From: Bryobacteraceae bacterium
Lineage (GTDB): Bacteria > Acidobacteriota > Terriglobia > Bryobacterales > Bryobacteraceae
Assembly (NCBI GenBank): GCA_041394945.1
Contig: JAWKHH010000004.1
Location: 744,001-808,000, forward strand
Direction of reading: 5' to 3'
DNA length: 64,000 nt
In this document: one piece after another, positions 50,939 through 59,134 of the stretch
How the letters are laid out: every line of letters begins with the position of its first letter
How positions within the stretch are numbered: the first letter of the stretch is position 1
Notes under the pieces: model-generated
Told to the model about the DNA's origin: nothing
Database searches by the model: none
What the model saw: the letters and a program-made list of their open reading frames with translations, nothing else
Program-made: the position numbers and the translations under genes

Positions 50939-52069
50939 TTACTCGACGAAGAACTCGACGCGCGCGGCGAATTCGCGGGATCCGAAGCGCTGTGTGAGTG
51001 ACGGTACGCTGAGATCGAGGAAAAGCGCGCCCCGGCCCTCCGTTACCGAGCGGACCGCTCCCAGCCGCCCATGCATGCGCTTCGCCAAGACCTCCGCCGG
51101 GTGGCGGGCCTGTTCGATGAGGCTCGGCAGCGCGGCGTCCCAGGCAGCCTCCTTCGCGCGGTTCGACGTGCCGTAGGCGAAGGAAACCGATGCCTCCGTC
51201 CACGTGCTTGGAATCGGTTGCAGCATGTCGCGCAAGGCGGCCAGGAGGTCCTCGGCGTCGTTCCTTGGGCGGCGAAGGGAGTAAGTGTAAGTGGTAGCCG
51301 ACGGCGCTTCGTTGTCGAGCGACTGTTCGACAAGGTCGGCGCCGGTGATCCCCGCCGGGGTGAGAACGTGGGTTACTGCAGCGTTGCCGGGCGCCGTGGA
51401 CGCCCGGAGTGACACGGTGATCTCGCCCGTATCGAGGGGAACCGAGGCAGGGAGACTGACATTCACGACAACGCTGCGCCGCGCTGGAGCGCTGCCCGTT
51501 TCGGCGTAGAGGGCAAGCGAATCGATGTAGGGCAACTCGGCCCTGGTTATGCGAACCGGGCCGGTCCCCGCCGCCGCCATGTCCAAGCGGGTTGCCGCGC
51601 GGGTGTAAAGACCATCGAGAGCCCGCGCGCCGGCGACCCGCACCGCAACGGGGTCCGCGACGTAGGCGATGGAATAGGCGAAGGGGGCACTCCCCGGAAC
51701 GGGAACCAGTATCGGAAGTCCGGGCTGAGTCTCAGGGCGCGGTGCGATCTTCTTGAGTTCGGAGAGGACGGAGCCGGCGCGCGCGATGGGCATCGTCAGG
51801 GTGAACGAATACGTCGACTCGATCGCGCCGGTGAGCGGGCGCATGGTTGGCTGCCATGTGTTGCTGAATCCAACCAAGTGCTCGCTGGTGATCCCGGCCG
51901 GGGCGAGGCGGCGAAGAACTGTTTCCAAAGGGTCCGCGGTCCGCAGGCCGACGAAGACGCTCGCGAGTGCGGGTTCCACGCGTACCGGCGCGGTAGCAGT
52001 GGCCTGGAAGACGCGGGGCTGGGCCGCTAGGCAGACGGTTGCCGCGAGGATGCAGAGAGCCGGACGCAT
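50939..52069 (-). CDS. SIMPL-like exported protein, paralogue 3 of 3
   Basis: This is a 376-residue protein with a signal peptide (ALCILAATVCLAAQ). It resembles SIMPL/DUF541 proteins by the VRVEPALASVFVGL strand, LAPAGITSEHLVGF and the C-terminal block AEVLAKRMHGRLGAVRSVTEG, ending in ARVEFFVE. Two such halves seem to be present in one chain (see findings). SIMPL proteins are periplasmic or secreted and poorly understood. It is third in a row of three paralogues with three- to four-base gaps and ends against the multihaem gene. Confidence 0.75.
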   Translation of the reverse strand: MRPALCILAATVCLAAQPRVFQATATAPVRVEPALASVFVGLRTADPLETVLRRLAPAGITSEHLVGFSNTWQPTMRPLTGAIESTYSFTLTMPIARAGSVLSELKKIAPRPETQPGLPILVPVPGSAPFAYSIAYVADPVAVRVAGARALDGLYTRAATRLDMAAAGTGPVRITRAELPYIDSLALYAETGSAPARRSVVVNVSLPASVPLDTGEITVSLRASTAPGNAAVTHVLTPAGITGADLVEQSLDNEAPSATTYTYSLRRPRNDAEDLLAALRDMLQPIPSTWTEASVSFAYGTSNRAKEAAWDAALPSLIEQARHPAEVLAKRMHGRLGAVRSVTEGRGALFLDLSVPSLTQRFGSREFAARVEFFVE

Positions 52070-52073
52070 CGGT

Positions 52074-53138
52074 CTACTCCACGTTGAATTCCACTCGCGT
52101 GGTCACGACGTTTTGCGGCGCCCAGACAGTGAGGCGGAAAGGCGCGTCCAAGACGCTGATCTCCGATTGAGTGACGGACCGGACTGTACCCAGGAGGCTG
52201 CTCATCCGCGCCGCGAGGGCCTCCGCGGCGGGGCGGGCGTCGGCGATGGCCGAAGGCGTCAGCGCGTCCTGGGCCGCGGTCTTGGCGGCTTCCGATGCGC
52301 GTCCGCTGGCGGTGAGCGAAAGACTCAACCAAGGCGCGGGCCGGTCAACCACTAGAGTGCGCAGCGCGGAAATCACTGCGTTCGCCCGTGCCGCGGGCCG
52401 GATCAATGCAAAGGCGATGCGCTGGCTGGGGCTCGCGTTGTCGGTGACGACACTCGTGAGTTCATGGCTCGCGATACCGGCCTGCGCCAGGTTCTGGGTG
52501 ATCGAATCCATCCCCGCGCCGGCCTCGGCCTCGATGTCCAGGCCTATCGACACCTCATCGAGCGTGTAGGCAACCGGCTGGAGGACCGTGACGCTCACCG
52601 TGCGCCGCGTGAAAGGCACGGAGGCTTCCGCACGGAGGCTGAGCCGGCCTTCGGCATCAAGGTCTGCGCGAGTTACCGTTCCCAACGTCGAACCCGCGGC
52701 GGTTGCGGCGTTGCGCAGCCGCTCCAGGCCGCGATCGAACAACCCGGACACCGCGGCGTCAACGGCGCGGCGCCGCAGAACTGCATCGCGTTGGTAGGTT
52801 ATCGCGAACGCGTATTCGCCACCCCGGGCCGTTGGCAAACGGCTGAGCGCGTTCAATACCGGAGGCACCCGATCGGCGGGGACCACCCGGGCGAAGGTGA
52901 GGTACGAGGCCGAATCGTGAGGCCAGTAGTAAGCACTGCTCAGCAGGTGGCCGCGTTCGAAGCCGGCCGGTTCAATCGCGGCCAGGACTTCGTCGAGAGG
53001 CTTGGCCGTGATGACTCCCACCGTGATGCGGGCGAGCGTGAGCGGTACGATTACTTCGCCGGCGACGCTCGTTTCGAAGACGGTGTCCTGCGCGGCGGCC
53101 ACCGCTGCGGCGATAAGGAGGAGCCATCCGGTTCGCAT
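52074..53138 (-). CDS. SIMPL-like exported protein, paralogue 2 of 3
   Basis: This is a 354-residue protein with a signal peptide (GWLLLIAAAVAAAQ). It shares with its neighbours the N-terminal ARITVGVITAKPLDEVLAAIEPAGF block, a central repeat starting VAYTLDEVSIGLDIEAEAG with AQAGIASHEL, and the end AEALAARMSSLLGTVRSVTQS and RVEFNVE. No catalytic residues are visible. It lies three bases after paralogue 1 and four before paralogue 3, which indicates a single transcript. Confidence 0.75.
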   Translation of the reverse strand: MRTGWLLLIAAAVAAAQDTVFETSVAGEVIVPLTLARITVGVITAKPLDEVLAAIEPAGFERGHLLSSAYYWPHDSASYLTFARVVPADRVPPVLNALSRLPTARGGEYAFAITYQRDAVLRRRAVDAAVSGLFDRGLERLRNAATAAGSTLGTVTRADLDAEGRLSLRAEASVPFTRRTVSVTVLQPVAYTLDEVSIGLDIEAEAGAGMDSITQNLAQAGIASHELTSVVTDNASPSQRIAFALIRPAARANAVISALRTLVVDRPAPWLSLSLTASGRASEAAKTAAQDALTPSAIADARPAAEALAARMSSLLGTVRSVTQSEISVLDAPFRLTVWAPQNVVTTRVEFNVE

Positions 53139-53141
53139 CGC

Positions 53142-54320
53142 TTACTCCACGTAGAACTCGAAAACCGCGCCACCCAGCGAGTAGGATGGTCTTACCGTCG
53201 CGCCTGCTACACCGCCCAGAATGAACTCGCCGGTTCGGATCGATGCACTCGCCACCGGCAGGAACTGAGGGATGGGGACGCTTACCGGCGCCGACTGCAC
53301 GAGCCGTAGCGGACCCAACCGCCCGCCCATCAGAGCAGCCAATGCCTCGGCTTGCGCGGTGGCATCTTTTAACAACGCCGGGATCGAACGCTCGCGCGCG
53401 GCGGCGAAGGCGCGCTCCGATGGTCCCAGGATTGTCTGCACGCTCGCCTCGGGCCAGTTGTCCGGCCGTCCCTCGAGGAAACGGCGGAATCCCGCGGCGG
53501 CGGCGTCCGCGTCCGCACGGGGACGCGTGACGCGGAACTGGTACGTGTTGCCGTCGGCTTGCGCCAGGTCGCGCTCGGCGAGCCCGGCCTGCACCATCCG
53601 CGCCAGCATGTCAGCCCGGGAAACAGCCGGGTGCACGGTGACGATGATCCACAGCGTCGCCTCGTCGAGCGGCAGCACCTCGGCATAGGTCACCTGCACG
53701 CGGACTAGCCGCGCGGTAAACGGCGATACGCGCTCGGCGGTGAGCTGGAGCGTCAGCCCGCTTCCGTACAGCGCCGCCAGCGTGGCGCGCGTGACCTGCC
53801 CCAACTCGGACGGGATTGCCGCGGCCATCCCGGTCAGATCCTTGCGGACGCTCTCGAACAGCGGTCCGGCGGCCGATCGCCTTGCCGCCGCCAGAGCGCC
53901 TTCCGAGGCGACCTGGTTGACCGAGTATCGAAAGCGGAGGGGCGGAATGCTGCCTAGCCGGTTGGGCATGTCGCGGCCGATCCGGTCCAACGCCTCCTGC
54001 GTGGCGCGGGCGCGGTCGGCGGGGATCGTCAGGAAGAAACCGAAGGTGTTCGGCGCAAGGAACACGCCTGGCCCCGGAGTGGGCGGCCGGCGGTCCTGCC
54101 AGATGACGCTCGAACTGACCAGGTGCTCCCGCGTGATGCCGGCCGGAGCAAGCCGCGCGAGCGTCTCGTCGAGCGTCTCTTCGGTTGGGACGGTTACTTC
54201 GACCGTCGCCTCATCCGGCGGTGCCTCGATCGCTACCGATCCGGATGTCTCGAAGATCCGTTCACGCGACTGCGCGAACGCAAAGGTGGCAAGCAGCAGG
54301 GCGGCCAATGCGGGCTTCAT
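53142..54320 (-). CDS. SIMPL-like exported protein, paralogue 1 of 3
   Basis: This is a 392-residue protein with a signal peptide (ALAALLLATFAFAQ). It has the SIMPL pattern twice: EAPPDEATVEVTVPTEETLDETLARL with APAGITREHL, and LPLDEATLWIIVTVHPAVSRADMLARM with QAGLAERDL. The block AQAEALAALMGGRLGPLRLVQSA precedes the C-terminal FEFYVE. It leads the three-gene cluster. A TAGACT hexamer lies seven bases before the ATG. SIMPL proteins are named after a mouse signalling molecule, and their bacterial role is unsettled. Confidence 0.78.
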   Translation of the reverse strand: MKPALAALLLATFAFAQSRERIFETSGSVAIEAPPDEATVEVTVPTEETLDETLARLAPAGITREHLVSSSVIWQDRRPPTPGPGVFLAPNTFGFFLTIPADRARATQEALDRIGRDMPNRLGSIPPLRFRYSVNQVASEGALAAARRSAAGPLFESVRKDLTGMAAAIPSELGQVTRATLAALYGSGLTLQLTAERVSPFTARLVRVQVTYAEVLPLDEATLWIIVTVHPAVSRADMLARMVQAGLAERDLAQADGNTYQFRVTRPRADADAAAAGFRRFLEGRPDNWPEASVQTILGPSERAFAAARERSIPALLKDATAQAEALAALMGGRLGPLRLVQSAPVSVPIPQFLPVASASIRTGEFILGGVAGATVRPSYSLGGAVFEFYVE

Positions 54321-54327
54321 GCATCCG

Positions 54328-54333
54328 AGTCTA
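54328..54333 (-). promoter_or_regulatory. Candidate -10 element of the SIMPL-like cluster
   Basis: TAGACT on the minus strand seven bases before the ATG at 54320. Spacing suits a leaderless transcript for the three-gene cluster. Confidence 0.4.
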
Positions 54334-54356
54334 GCTGAAACCCCGCCCCGCGCGGA

Positions 54357-54668
54357 TTACCCGCCAAGCATATCGAGGGCGCCCTGCAATTCGCCGCGAG
54401 TGTGCCCGTCACCGGTCCGCGCCGTGGCCTCGATCCCGCGCCGGTATACCGCGCGTGCCTCATCCATGCGCCCCAGTTTCTCGAGCGTCTGCCCGCCGTG
54501 GAAGTAGCCGGCCCCGTAGTCCGGGTCGCGCTCGAGCAGGTCGGCGAACACCCCGGCGGCGGACTCGAGGTCGCCCGCGTTCACCGTCTCCATGGCGAGC
54601 ATGTAGCGAAAGCGGGAATTCGCGGGGTCCTGTTCGAGTAACGATCGCAGCGTATCGATTCGGCTCAT
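54357..54668 (-). CDS. Small TPR-repeat protein
   Basis: This is a 103-residue protein made almost entirely of TPR helices (NSRFRYMLAMETVNAGDLES, AAGVFADLLERDPDYGAGYF, LEKLGRMDEARAVYRRGIEA). There is no signal peptide. It starts at the ATG at 54668 (MSRIDTLRS); a longer frame without family support exists upstream. The TPR units would bind a partner protein in the cytoplasm. Confidence 0.78.
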   Translation of the reverse strand: MSRIDTLRSLLEQDPANSRFRYMLAMETVNAGDLESAAGVFADLLERDPDYGAGYFHGGQTLEKLGRMDEARAVYRRGIEATARTGDGHTRGELQGALDMLGG

Positions 54669-54688
54669 CCCCTCTATTAGAGCAGGAC

Positions 54689-55252
54689 CTACTTTAGCGC
54701 CGCGCGCCCGTTCCGAAGCCGTTCCACATCGCGCGTCAACTGGCGCGTGATCTTGTCGGCCACGTCGGCCGACGCCCCGCGGAACTTCGCCCCCAGGCTC
54801 TCCTGCGTCGTAGACCACAACACGTCGCCGTTCTTCGCGACCAGCCGCACGGCCGCCGCTGCTTCGTGCTTCCGGTGCTGCGATCGGGTCGCCTCGCGAT
54901 CCGAAACGGACACCGAACCGGTGAACCGGCCCGAGGTCGAGCGCGAGGACGTCGATCCCACTCCGATCTGGTCGCGCCCGCTGATGCCGTCCGAGGTCTG
55001 CGTCACTTCGGTGAAGATCAGGTCCTCGGCGGAGCCGCGCAGGTAGGCATCGGCCGTCTCCGGATTCTCCGTCACCACGAAGAGTCCGGTGCGGTGGAGC
55101 GCCGCGATCAGCATGTCGCGAAGGTGGCTCGCGGTTTCGCCGCCGCCCAGCCGGTCCACGTGCACGCGCCGCACCGAGGTGAGCGTAACCTCCGCGGCCG
55201 GCTCCACGCCGAGCGCCGCCGCCGTCATCGCCGCCAGAATCAGGTATCTCAT
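54689..55252 (-). CDS. Exported protein with CsgG/TolB-N-like features
   Basis: This is a 187-residue protein starting at the ATG at 55252, which overlaps the stop of the upstream gene (ATGA). A signal peptide (YLILAAMTAAALG) is followed by LRDMLIAALHRTGLFVVTEN and ADAYLRGSAEDLIFTEV, a pattern seen in outer-membrane assembly proteins such as CsgG and the TolB N-domain. The Ser/Thr-rich middle (STSSRSTSGRFTGSVSVSD) is probably a flexible loop or strand pair. A family assignment is tentative. Confidence 0.65.
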   Translation of the reverse strand: MRYLILAAMTAAALGVEPAAEVTLTSVRRVHVDRLGGGETASHLRDMLIAALHRTGLFVVTENPETADAYLRGSAEDLIFTEVTQTSDGISGRDQIGVGSTSSRSTSGRFTGSVSVSDREATRSQHRKHEAAAAVRLVAKNGDVLWSTTQESLGAKFRGASADVADKITRQLTRDVERLRNGRAALK

Positions 55253-55680
55253 CGCGGTTGTTCGTCCAGATAAACCACTTTCACCCCCGTGCGCGCCTCC
55301 AGGCTCGCCAACACCACGCGAATGTCGCCCTTGTTCACGCGAAACACCATCGCCTGTTGATGGCCGTCGTCGGCCTCGAATCCCAGCGTCAAGAAGTGCT
55401 TGAATTTCTTGCTCGGAAGCACCCATGGCCCAAGCACATACGCCAACACGAGCCTCCGGCTGACGTGCTGGCCGTACTCAAGCAGGTTGATACGTTTGTA
55501 TGGAACCCCGATGGAGGTCCGGCGCGTCGAGAAGATCAGATGCTCCTGATTGTCCACGCGGATCCGCCCGCCGGCCCCGGCGCGAATCTCGGTGACAGTG
55601 CCGCCAAGATAATCGGCCTTGCTCGCCGTCTGCCCGGCGGCCCAAGCGACGAAAATGAGCGTCAGCACCAGGAATCGCAT
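55249..55680 (-). CDS. Conserved exported hypothetical protein
   Basis: This is a 143-residue protein with a signal peptide (LVLTLIFVAWAAG) and a beta-rich body (GGTVTEIRAGAGGRIRVDNQ, IGVPYKRINLLEYGQHVSRR). FEADDGHQQAMVFRVNKGD and the final LASLEARTGVKVVYLDE may form a membrane-proximal module. It is not a family I recognise. It is coupled to the downstream CsgG/TolB-N-like gene and separated by 89 bases from the divergent molybdoenzyme gene. Confidence 0.75.
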   Translation of the reverse strand: MRFLVLTLIFVAWAAGQTASKADYLGGTVTEIRAGAGGRIRVDNQEHLIFSTRRTSIGVPYKRINLLEYGQHVSRRLVLAYVLGPWVLPSKKFKHFLTLGFEADDGHQQAMVFRVNKGDIRVVLASLEARTGVKVVYLDEQPR

Positions 55681-55769
55681 CTGATCAGCTAGTGCGTCCG
55701 CGCACCCGAAAATCTCAGGGAATGGACCGCCGCGCCGCTAGAATAAGAGGAGCGCAACAAGAGAGGCGA

Positions 55770-56423
55770 ATGAACAACGACAAACCGCAACCCGAATCCC
55801 TCGCCGTGCCTGCCGGCCTGGCCTCCGGCGTCGTCGTCAGCCCTGACACCCGGCGCGAAAACCGCGTGCCGCCCGGCCAGTCCCGGACGCGCAAATGGCC
55901 CGTGCTCGACGCCAGCGGCACGCCGTCGTTCGATCCCGCCCAATGGAAGCTTCGCGTCTGGGGGCTGGTGAATGAGAACCACGAGTGGCCGTGGGCGGAG
56001 TTTCTCGCCCTTCCACGCGTCAAGGTCTTCGCGGATTTCCATTGCGTCACCCGCTGGTCCCGCCTCGGCAATCTGTGGGAAGGCGTTTCCACCCGCGAGA
56101 TCGTCAAGCTCTGCGGCGGCCTGAAACCAGAAGCGCGGTTCGCGCTGGCCTACGGCTACGATCGGGGCTGGACCACGAACATGCCGATCGACGAGTTCCT
56201 CGCCGAAGACGCGCTGATCGCCATCTCGCACGATGGCGACCCGTTGACGCCCGACCACGGCGGCCCTGCCCGGCTCATCGTGCCGCGGCTCTATGCCTGG
56301 AAAAGCGCGAAGTGGCTCAGCGGGCTCGAAATTCTCCCGCGCGACCAGGCCGGATTCTGGGAACGCAACGGATACCACAACAACGGCGACCCGTGGAAGG
56401 AGGAGCGATTCGGATGGGGATGA
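55770..56423 (+). CDS. Molybdopterin-dependent oxidoreductase, sulfite oxidase fold
   Basis: This is a 217-residue protein starting at the ATG at 55770 after GAGAGG. It has the catalytic domain of the sulfite oxidase family (PF00174): WKLRVWGLVNENHEWPWAEF, the molybdenum-ligand cysteine in FADFHCVTRWSRLG, and DHGGPARLIVPRLYAWKSAKW. It lacks the dimerisation domain and haem domain, and no signal peptide is visible, so it may be cytoplasmic. YedY/MsrP-like enzymes reduce methionine sulfoxide, but the substrate is open here. The metallo-beta-lactamase-fold gene starts within its end. Confidence 0.87.
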   Translation: MNNDKPQPESLAVPAGLASGVVVSPDTRRENRVPPGQSRTRKWPVLDASGTPSFDPAQWKLRVWGLVNENHEWPWAEFLALPRVKVFADFHCVTRWSRLGNLWEGVSTREIVKLCGGLKPEARFALAYGYDRGWTTNMPIDEFLAEDALIAISHDGDPLTPDHGGPARLIVPRLYAWKSAKWLSGLEILPRDQAGFWERNGYHNNGDPWKEERFGWG

Positions 56424-57358
56424 CGATCGGCCGGCGCTGGTGGATCGGCGCGGGAACACTCGGCATTGGCGCCGGCGCGGCCGCCCTCGCCGCCTACCGC
56501 GTATCGCCTTCGTTTTGGCGCAGCCTCCCTCGGGAGATGCAGCGCGAGATTCTGCTGCCTGCGCACATTCCGAACCCGGCCGCATGGCCGGATCGCGGGC
56601 TCCACGGCGCATGGCTCGGTCACGCCACCGTGCTGATGAAGATCGACGGGTTCACCATCGTCACGGACCCGGTATTCTCCACTCACGCCGGCTTCCATCT
56701 CGGCCCCATCAAGCTCGGCGTAAAACGCCTTGTGGCGTCCGCGCTGCCGCTCGCCAAGCTCCCCCGAGTGGATCTGATCCTGCTCTCCCACGCGCACATG
56801 GATCACACCGATACGCCGTCTCTGCGCGCGCTCGAGGACAAGACGACGCGCGTCGCGGTGGCGCCCTCGAACACGGATCTGATCCGGCCCGCGCGCTACG
56901 CCGAAGTCCGCGAGCTGCGCTGGGGCGCTTCGTGGCAGGCCGGCCCGGTGAGGATTCAGGCGATCGAGGTGAACCACTGGGGCGCGCGCTACCGCACCGA
57001 TACGCATCGCGGCTACAACGGCTACATCATTGAGGCCGGCCGCTACCGCGTGCTCTTTGCCGGCGACACGGCGACTACCGGCGCCTTCCGCGAGCTCCAC
57101 TCGCGCCGCGGTTTCGACTTCGCCATCATGCCCATCGGCGCCTACAACCCCTGGATTCGCTACCACTGCAATCCGGAGCAGGCGTGGCGGATGGGCAACG
57201 AAGCCGCTGCGGACCGCTTCGTGCCCGTGCATCACCTCACCTTCCCGCTCGGACGGGAGCCGCGCGCCGAACCGCTCGATCGCTTCCTCACCGCGGCCGG
57301 CCGCGCCGAAGATCGCGTGGTTGTTCGCGGCATAGGCCATCAGTTCCACTTGAGCTGA
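56414..57358 (+). CDS. Metallo-beta-lactamase fold hydrolase, NAPE-PLD/UlaG-like
   Basis: This is a 314-residue protein starting at 56414 (a second ATG lies two codons on), overlapping the molybdoenzyme gene by ten bases. A hydrophobic N-terminus (WWIGAGTLGIGAGAAALAAY) is a membrane anchor or uncleaved signal. The MBL metal-site motif is LILLSHAHMDHTD, with GDTATT and PVHHLTFPL for the later metal ligands, and HGAWLGHATVLMKIDG at the front. N-acyl-phosphatidylethanolamine phospholipase D-like proteins have this layout. The real substrate is not known. Confidence 0.87.
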   Translation: MGMTIGRRWWIGAGTLGIGAGAAALAAYRVSPSFWRSLPREMQREILLPAHIPNPAAWPDRGLHGAWLGHATVLMKIDGFTIVTDPVFSTHAGFHLGPIKLGVKRLVASALPLAKLPRVDLILLSHAHMDHTDTPSLRALEDKTTRVAVAPSNTDLIRPARYAEVRELRWGASWQAGPVRIQAIEVNHWGARYRTDTHRGYNGYIIEAGRYRVLFAGDTATTGAFRELHSRRGFDFAIMPIGAYNPWIRYHCNPEQAWRMGNEAAADRFVPVHHLTFPLGREPRAEPLDRFLTAAGRAEDRVVVRGIGHQFHLS

Positions 57359-57485
57359 CCCGGCGTCCCATCGCGCCCGTAGGACCTGCCGGCCACTGGC
57401 GCGCGGCCCCGGAGTACGGGCTAAGTTGAACCGTGAGTTCCTTGTAGTCATCCCGTCGCAAAACCATACTGAACTTGCGAACGTC

Positions 57486-58466
57486 ATGGCTCACCTACGA
57501 ATCGGAATTCTCGGTAGATCGGAAGAGGCCGCGCTGCACGCCAGGGCCTGGGAAGAGGCCAACGTCGATGTCGTCCGTTTCGATGGCAACGCCCGGGGCA
57601 CTGGCTATTTCCGCGAACTGAGCACGGTGCTGGCCGGCAAGCGCGTCAGCGCGGTCAGCCTGTGCGTGCCGCCGCCAGCGCGCCGCGCCCTGGCCATTGA
57701 TTGCCTCGAAAACGGAATCCACGTTCTCTCGGAGATGCCGCTCGCCGGCGATCCCGATGCCGCGCAGGCGTTGCTCGATGCCGCCCGCGTCGCCAAGATC
57801 GATACGCGCACCCTGCTCGTGCCCGCCACACCGTACCGCTTTCTGCCCGATGTCGAACTCCTCAGGGGGATCCTCGGTGGCGGCGGACTCGGCGAAATCC
57901 GCAATTTTCGTTTGACTCTCTCCTCCTTAGCGACTCGCGCCGGTAACGAATCCATGCATCAACCTCTTACCGGCGCGGGTCATCTTTTTGACGCGGGGAG
58001 TCACGCTTTCGATCTCGTTCGCTATCTCTTTGGCCGGCCGCTGCTCGTGCGGGCCACCCGCTCCGGCGGGGAAGGCCTCGCCGCGGCCGCCACCATTCGC
58101 ATTCGCATGAGCTACCCCGGTGACGCCGTCGGCGACATCGTCCTCGCGCCGCACTCCATCGCCTCCGCCCAGCCCCTGCTTACCTTGGAGGGTTCCGAGG
58201 GCGCAATCGAAATCGGGTGGCAGCGCTCCTGGTGCGCGATGGGAGGAAACAAGCGGACTGCGATCGGCTCAGGAAATTCCTGGTCCGCCGCCTATCGCCG
58301 TATGACGAGCCTGTTCGGGTCCACCATCCGCCGAGGCGGAGGCTCCTGGATCACGCTGGCCGACTCCTACCGGATTCTCGAACTGGTCCGCATGGCCCAG
58401 GAGTCGCTGGCGAGCGGACGCGCGACGGAGTTGCCGTCGCTCTATCAAGGCGCCACCGCGGCGTAG
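57486..58466 (+). CDS. Gfo/Idh/MocA family oxidoreductase
   Basis: This is a 326-residue protein from the ATG at 57486 (MAHLRIGILGRSEEAALHA); a TTG frame opens 60 bases earlier but adds non-family sequence. The Rossmann fold start LRIGILGRSEEAA is atypical, as the usual GxGxxG is degraded. VSAVSLCVPPPARRALAIDC and NGIHVLSEMPLAGD match the EKP motif region of the family (here EMP). The C-terminal domain has GGGLGEIRNFRL and GAGHLFDAGSHAFDLVRYLFG. The changed EKP lysine (Met instead of Lys) suggests weak or no dehydrogenase activity. Confidence 0.82.
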   Translation: MAHLRIGILGRSEEAALHARAWEEANVDVVRFDGNARGTGYFRELSTVLAGKRVSAVSLCVPPPARRALAIDCLENGIHVLSEMPLAGDPDAAQALLDAARVAKIDTRTLLVPATPYRFLPDVELLRGILGGGGLGEIRNFRLTLSSLATRAGNESMHQPLTGAGHLFDAGSHAFDLVRYLFGRPLLVRATRSGGEGLAAAATIRIRMSYPGDAVGDIVLAPHSIASAQPLLTLEGSEGAIEIGWQRSWCAMGGNKRTAIGSGNSWSAAYRRMTSLFGSTIRRGGGSWITLADSYRILELVRMAQESLASGRATELPSLYQGATAA

Positions 58467-58534
58467 AACCGCCTCGCGCGCCTTCGGCGCCGCCACGCCA
58501 ATACTCTCGACCAGCCACGCCGCATCGGCGCCAG

Positions 58535-59134
58535 CTAATCGAGCGGGATCTCCATATAAAACAACTCATTCCCCGTCGCCGCCTCCTCGATCCCGGTGAC
58601 ATAAAGCATCGCCCCGCTCTCGTGGCCCGACGTGAAATAGAAAAAACCGTGCGCGCTCTCACCGGGAGGCAGCATCTTCGCCACGAACGCACGGCCCTCG
58701 ATCTCCTCGGCCGCCAGCGGATTCTTCTTTCCCCTCTGCAGACCCGGAATCGGCGCGCGCGCCACCTTCGGTTTGTCCACGGGATTCAAATAGCGCACCT
58801 CGCCGGCCGGCACCGGTTCCACCTTCCGCCTCCGGCTGTCCACGTACCGCACCTGGATATGCTCCAGCCGCAGCGCGTTCTTGCTCGTGTTCTCGAGCAC
58901 AAGCAGAACAGGCAGCACGCCATACTTGTTCGGATTCAGCTTGCCGAACGGGGGTTTGGTCTCCTCATCGCCGACGTAGACCTTGGCCGCCATCACCAAA
59001 CCCTTCTGTGACTGCTTGTTGGGAAATTCCGACGCCTCCGGCACACGAAACGGCTGATCCTTGCCGGCCGCATGCAACGTCACCGCAAAACTTGCTATCA
59101 TCCCAAGCCTAAGGCAATTGACCGCCAGTTTCAT
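58535..59134 (-). CDS. Conserved exported hypothetical protein
   Basis: This is a 199-residue protein with a signal peptide (LGMIASFAVTLHAAG). The body has a beta sandwich-like pattern (VLPVLLVLENTSKNALRLEH, QVRYVDSRRRKVEPVPAGEV) and a C-terminal segment ESAHGFFYFTSGHESGAMLY, YVTGIEEAATGNELFYMEI in part. The family is unknown to me. It is divergent from the WaaA-LpxK gene, and its 5' end overlaps the possible earlier starts of that gene, so the fusion gene probably begins at 59118. Confidence 0.75.
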   Translation of the reverse strand: MKLAVNCLRLGMIASFAVTLHAAGKDQPFRVPEASEFPNKQSQKGLVMAAKVYVGDEETKPPFGKLNPNKYGVLPVLLVLENTSKNALRLEHIQVRYVDSRRRKVEPVPAGEVRYLNPVDKPKVARAPIPGLQRGKKNPLAAEEIEGRAFVAKMLPPGESAHGFFYFTSGHESGAMLYVTGIEEAATGNELFYMEIPLD

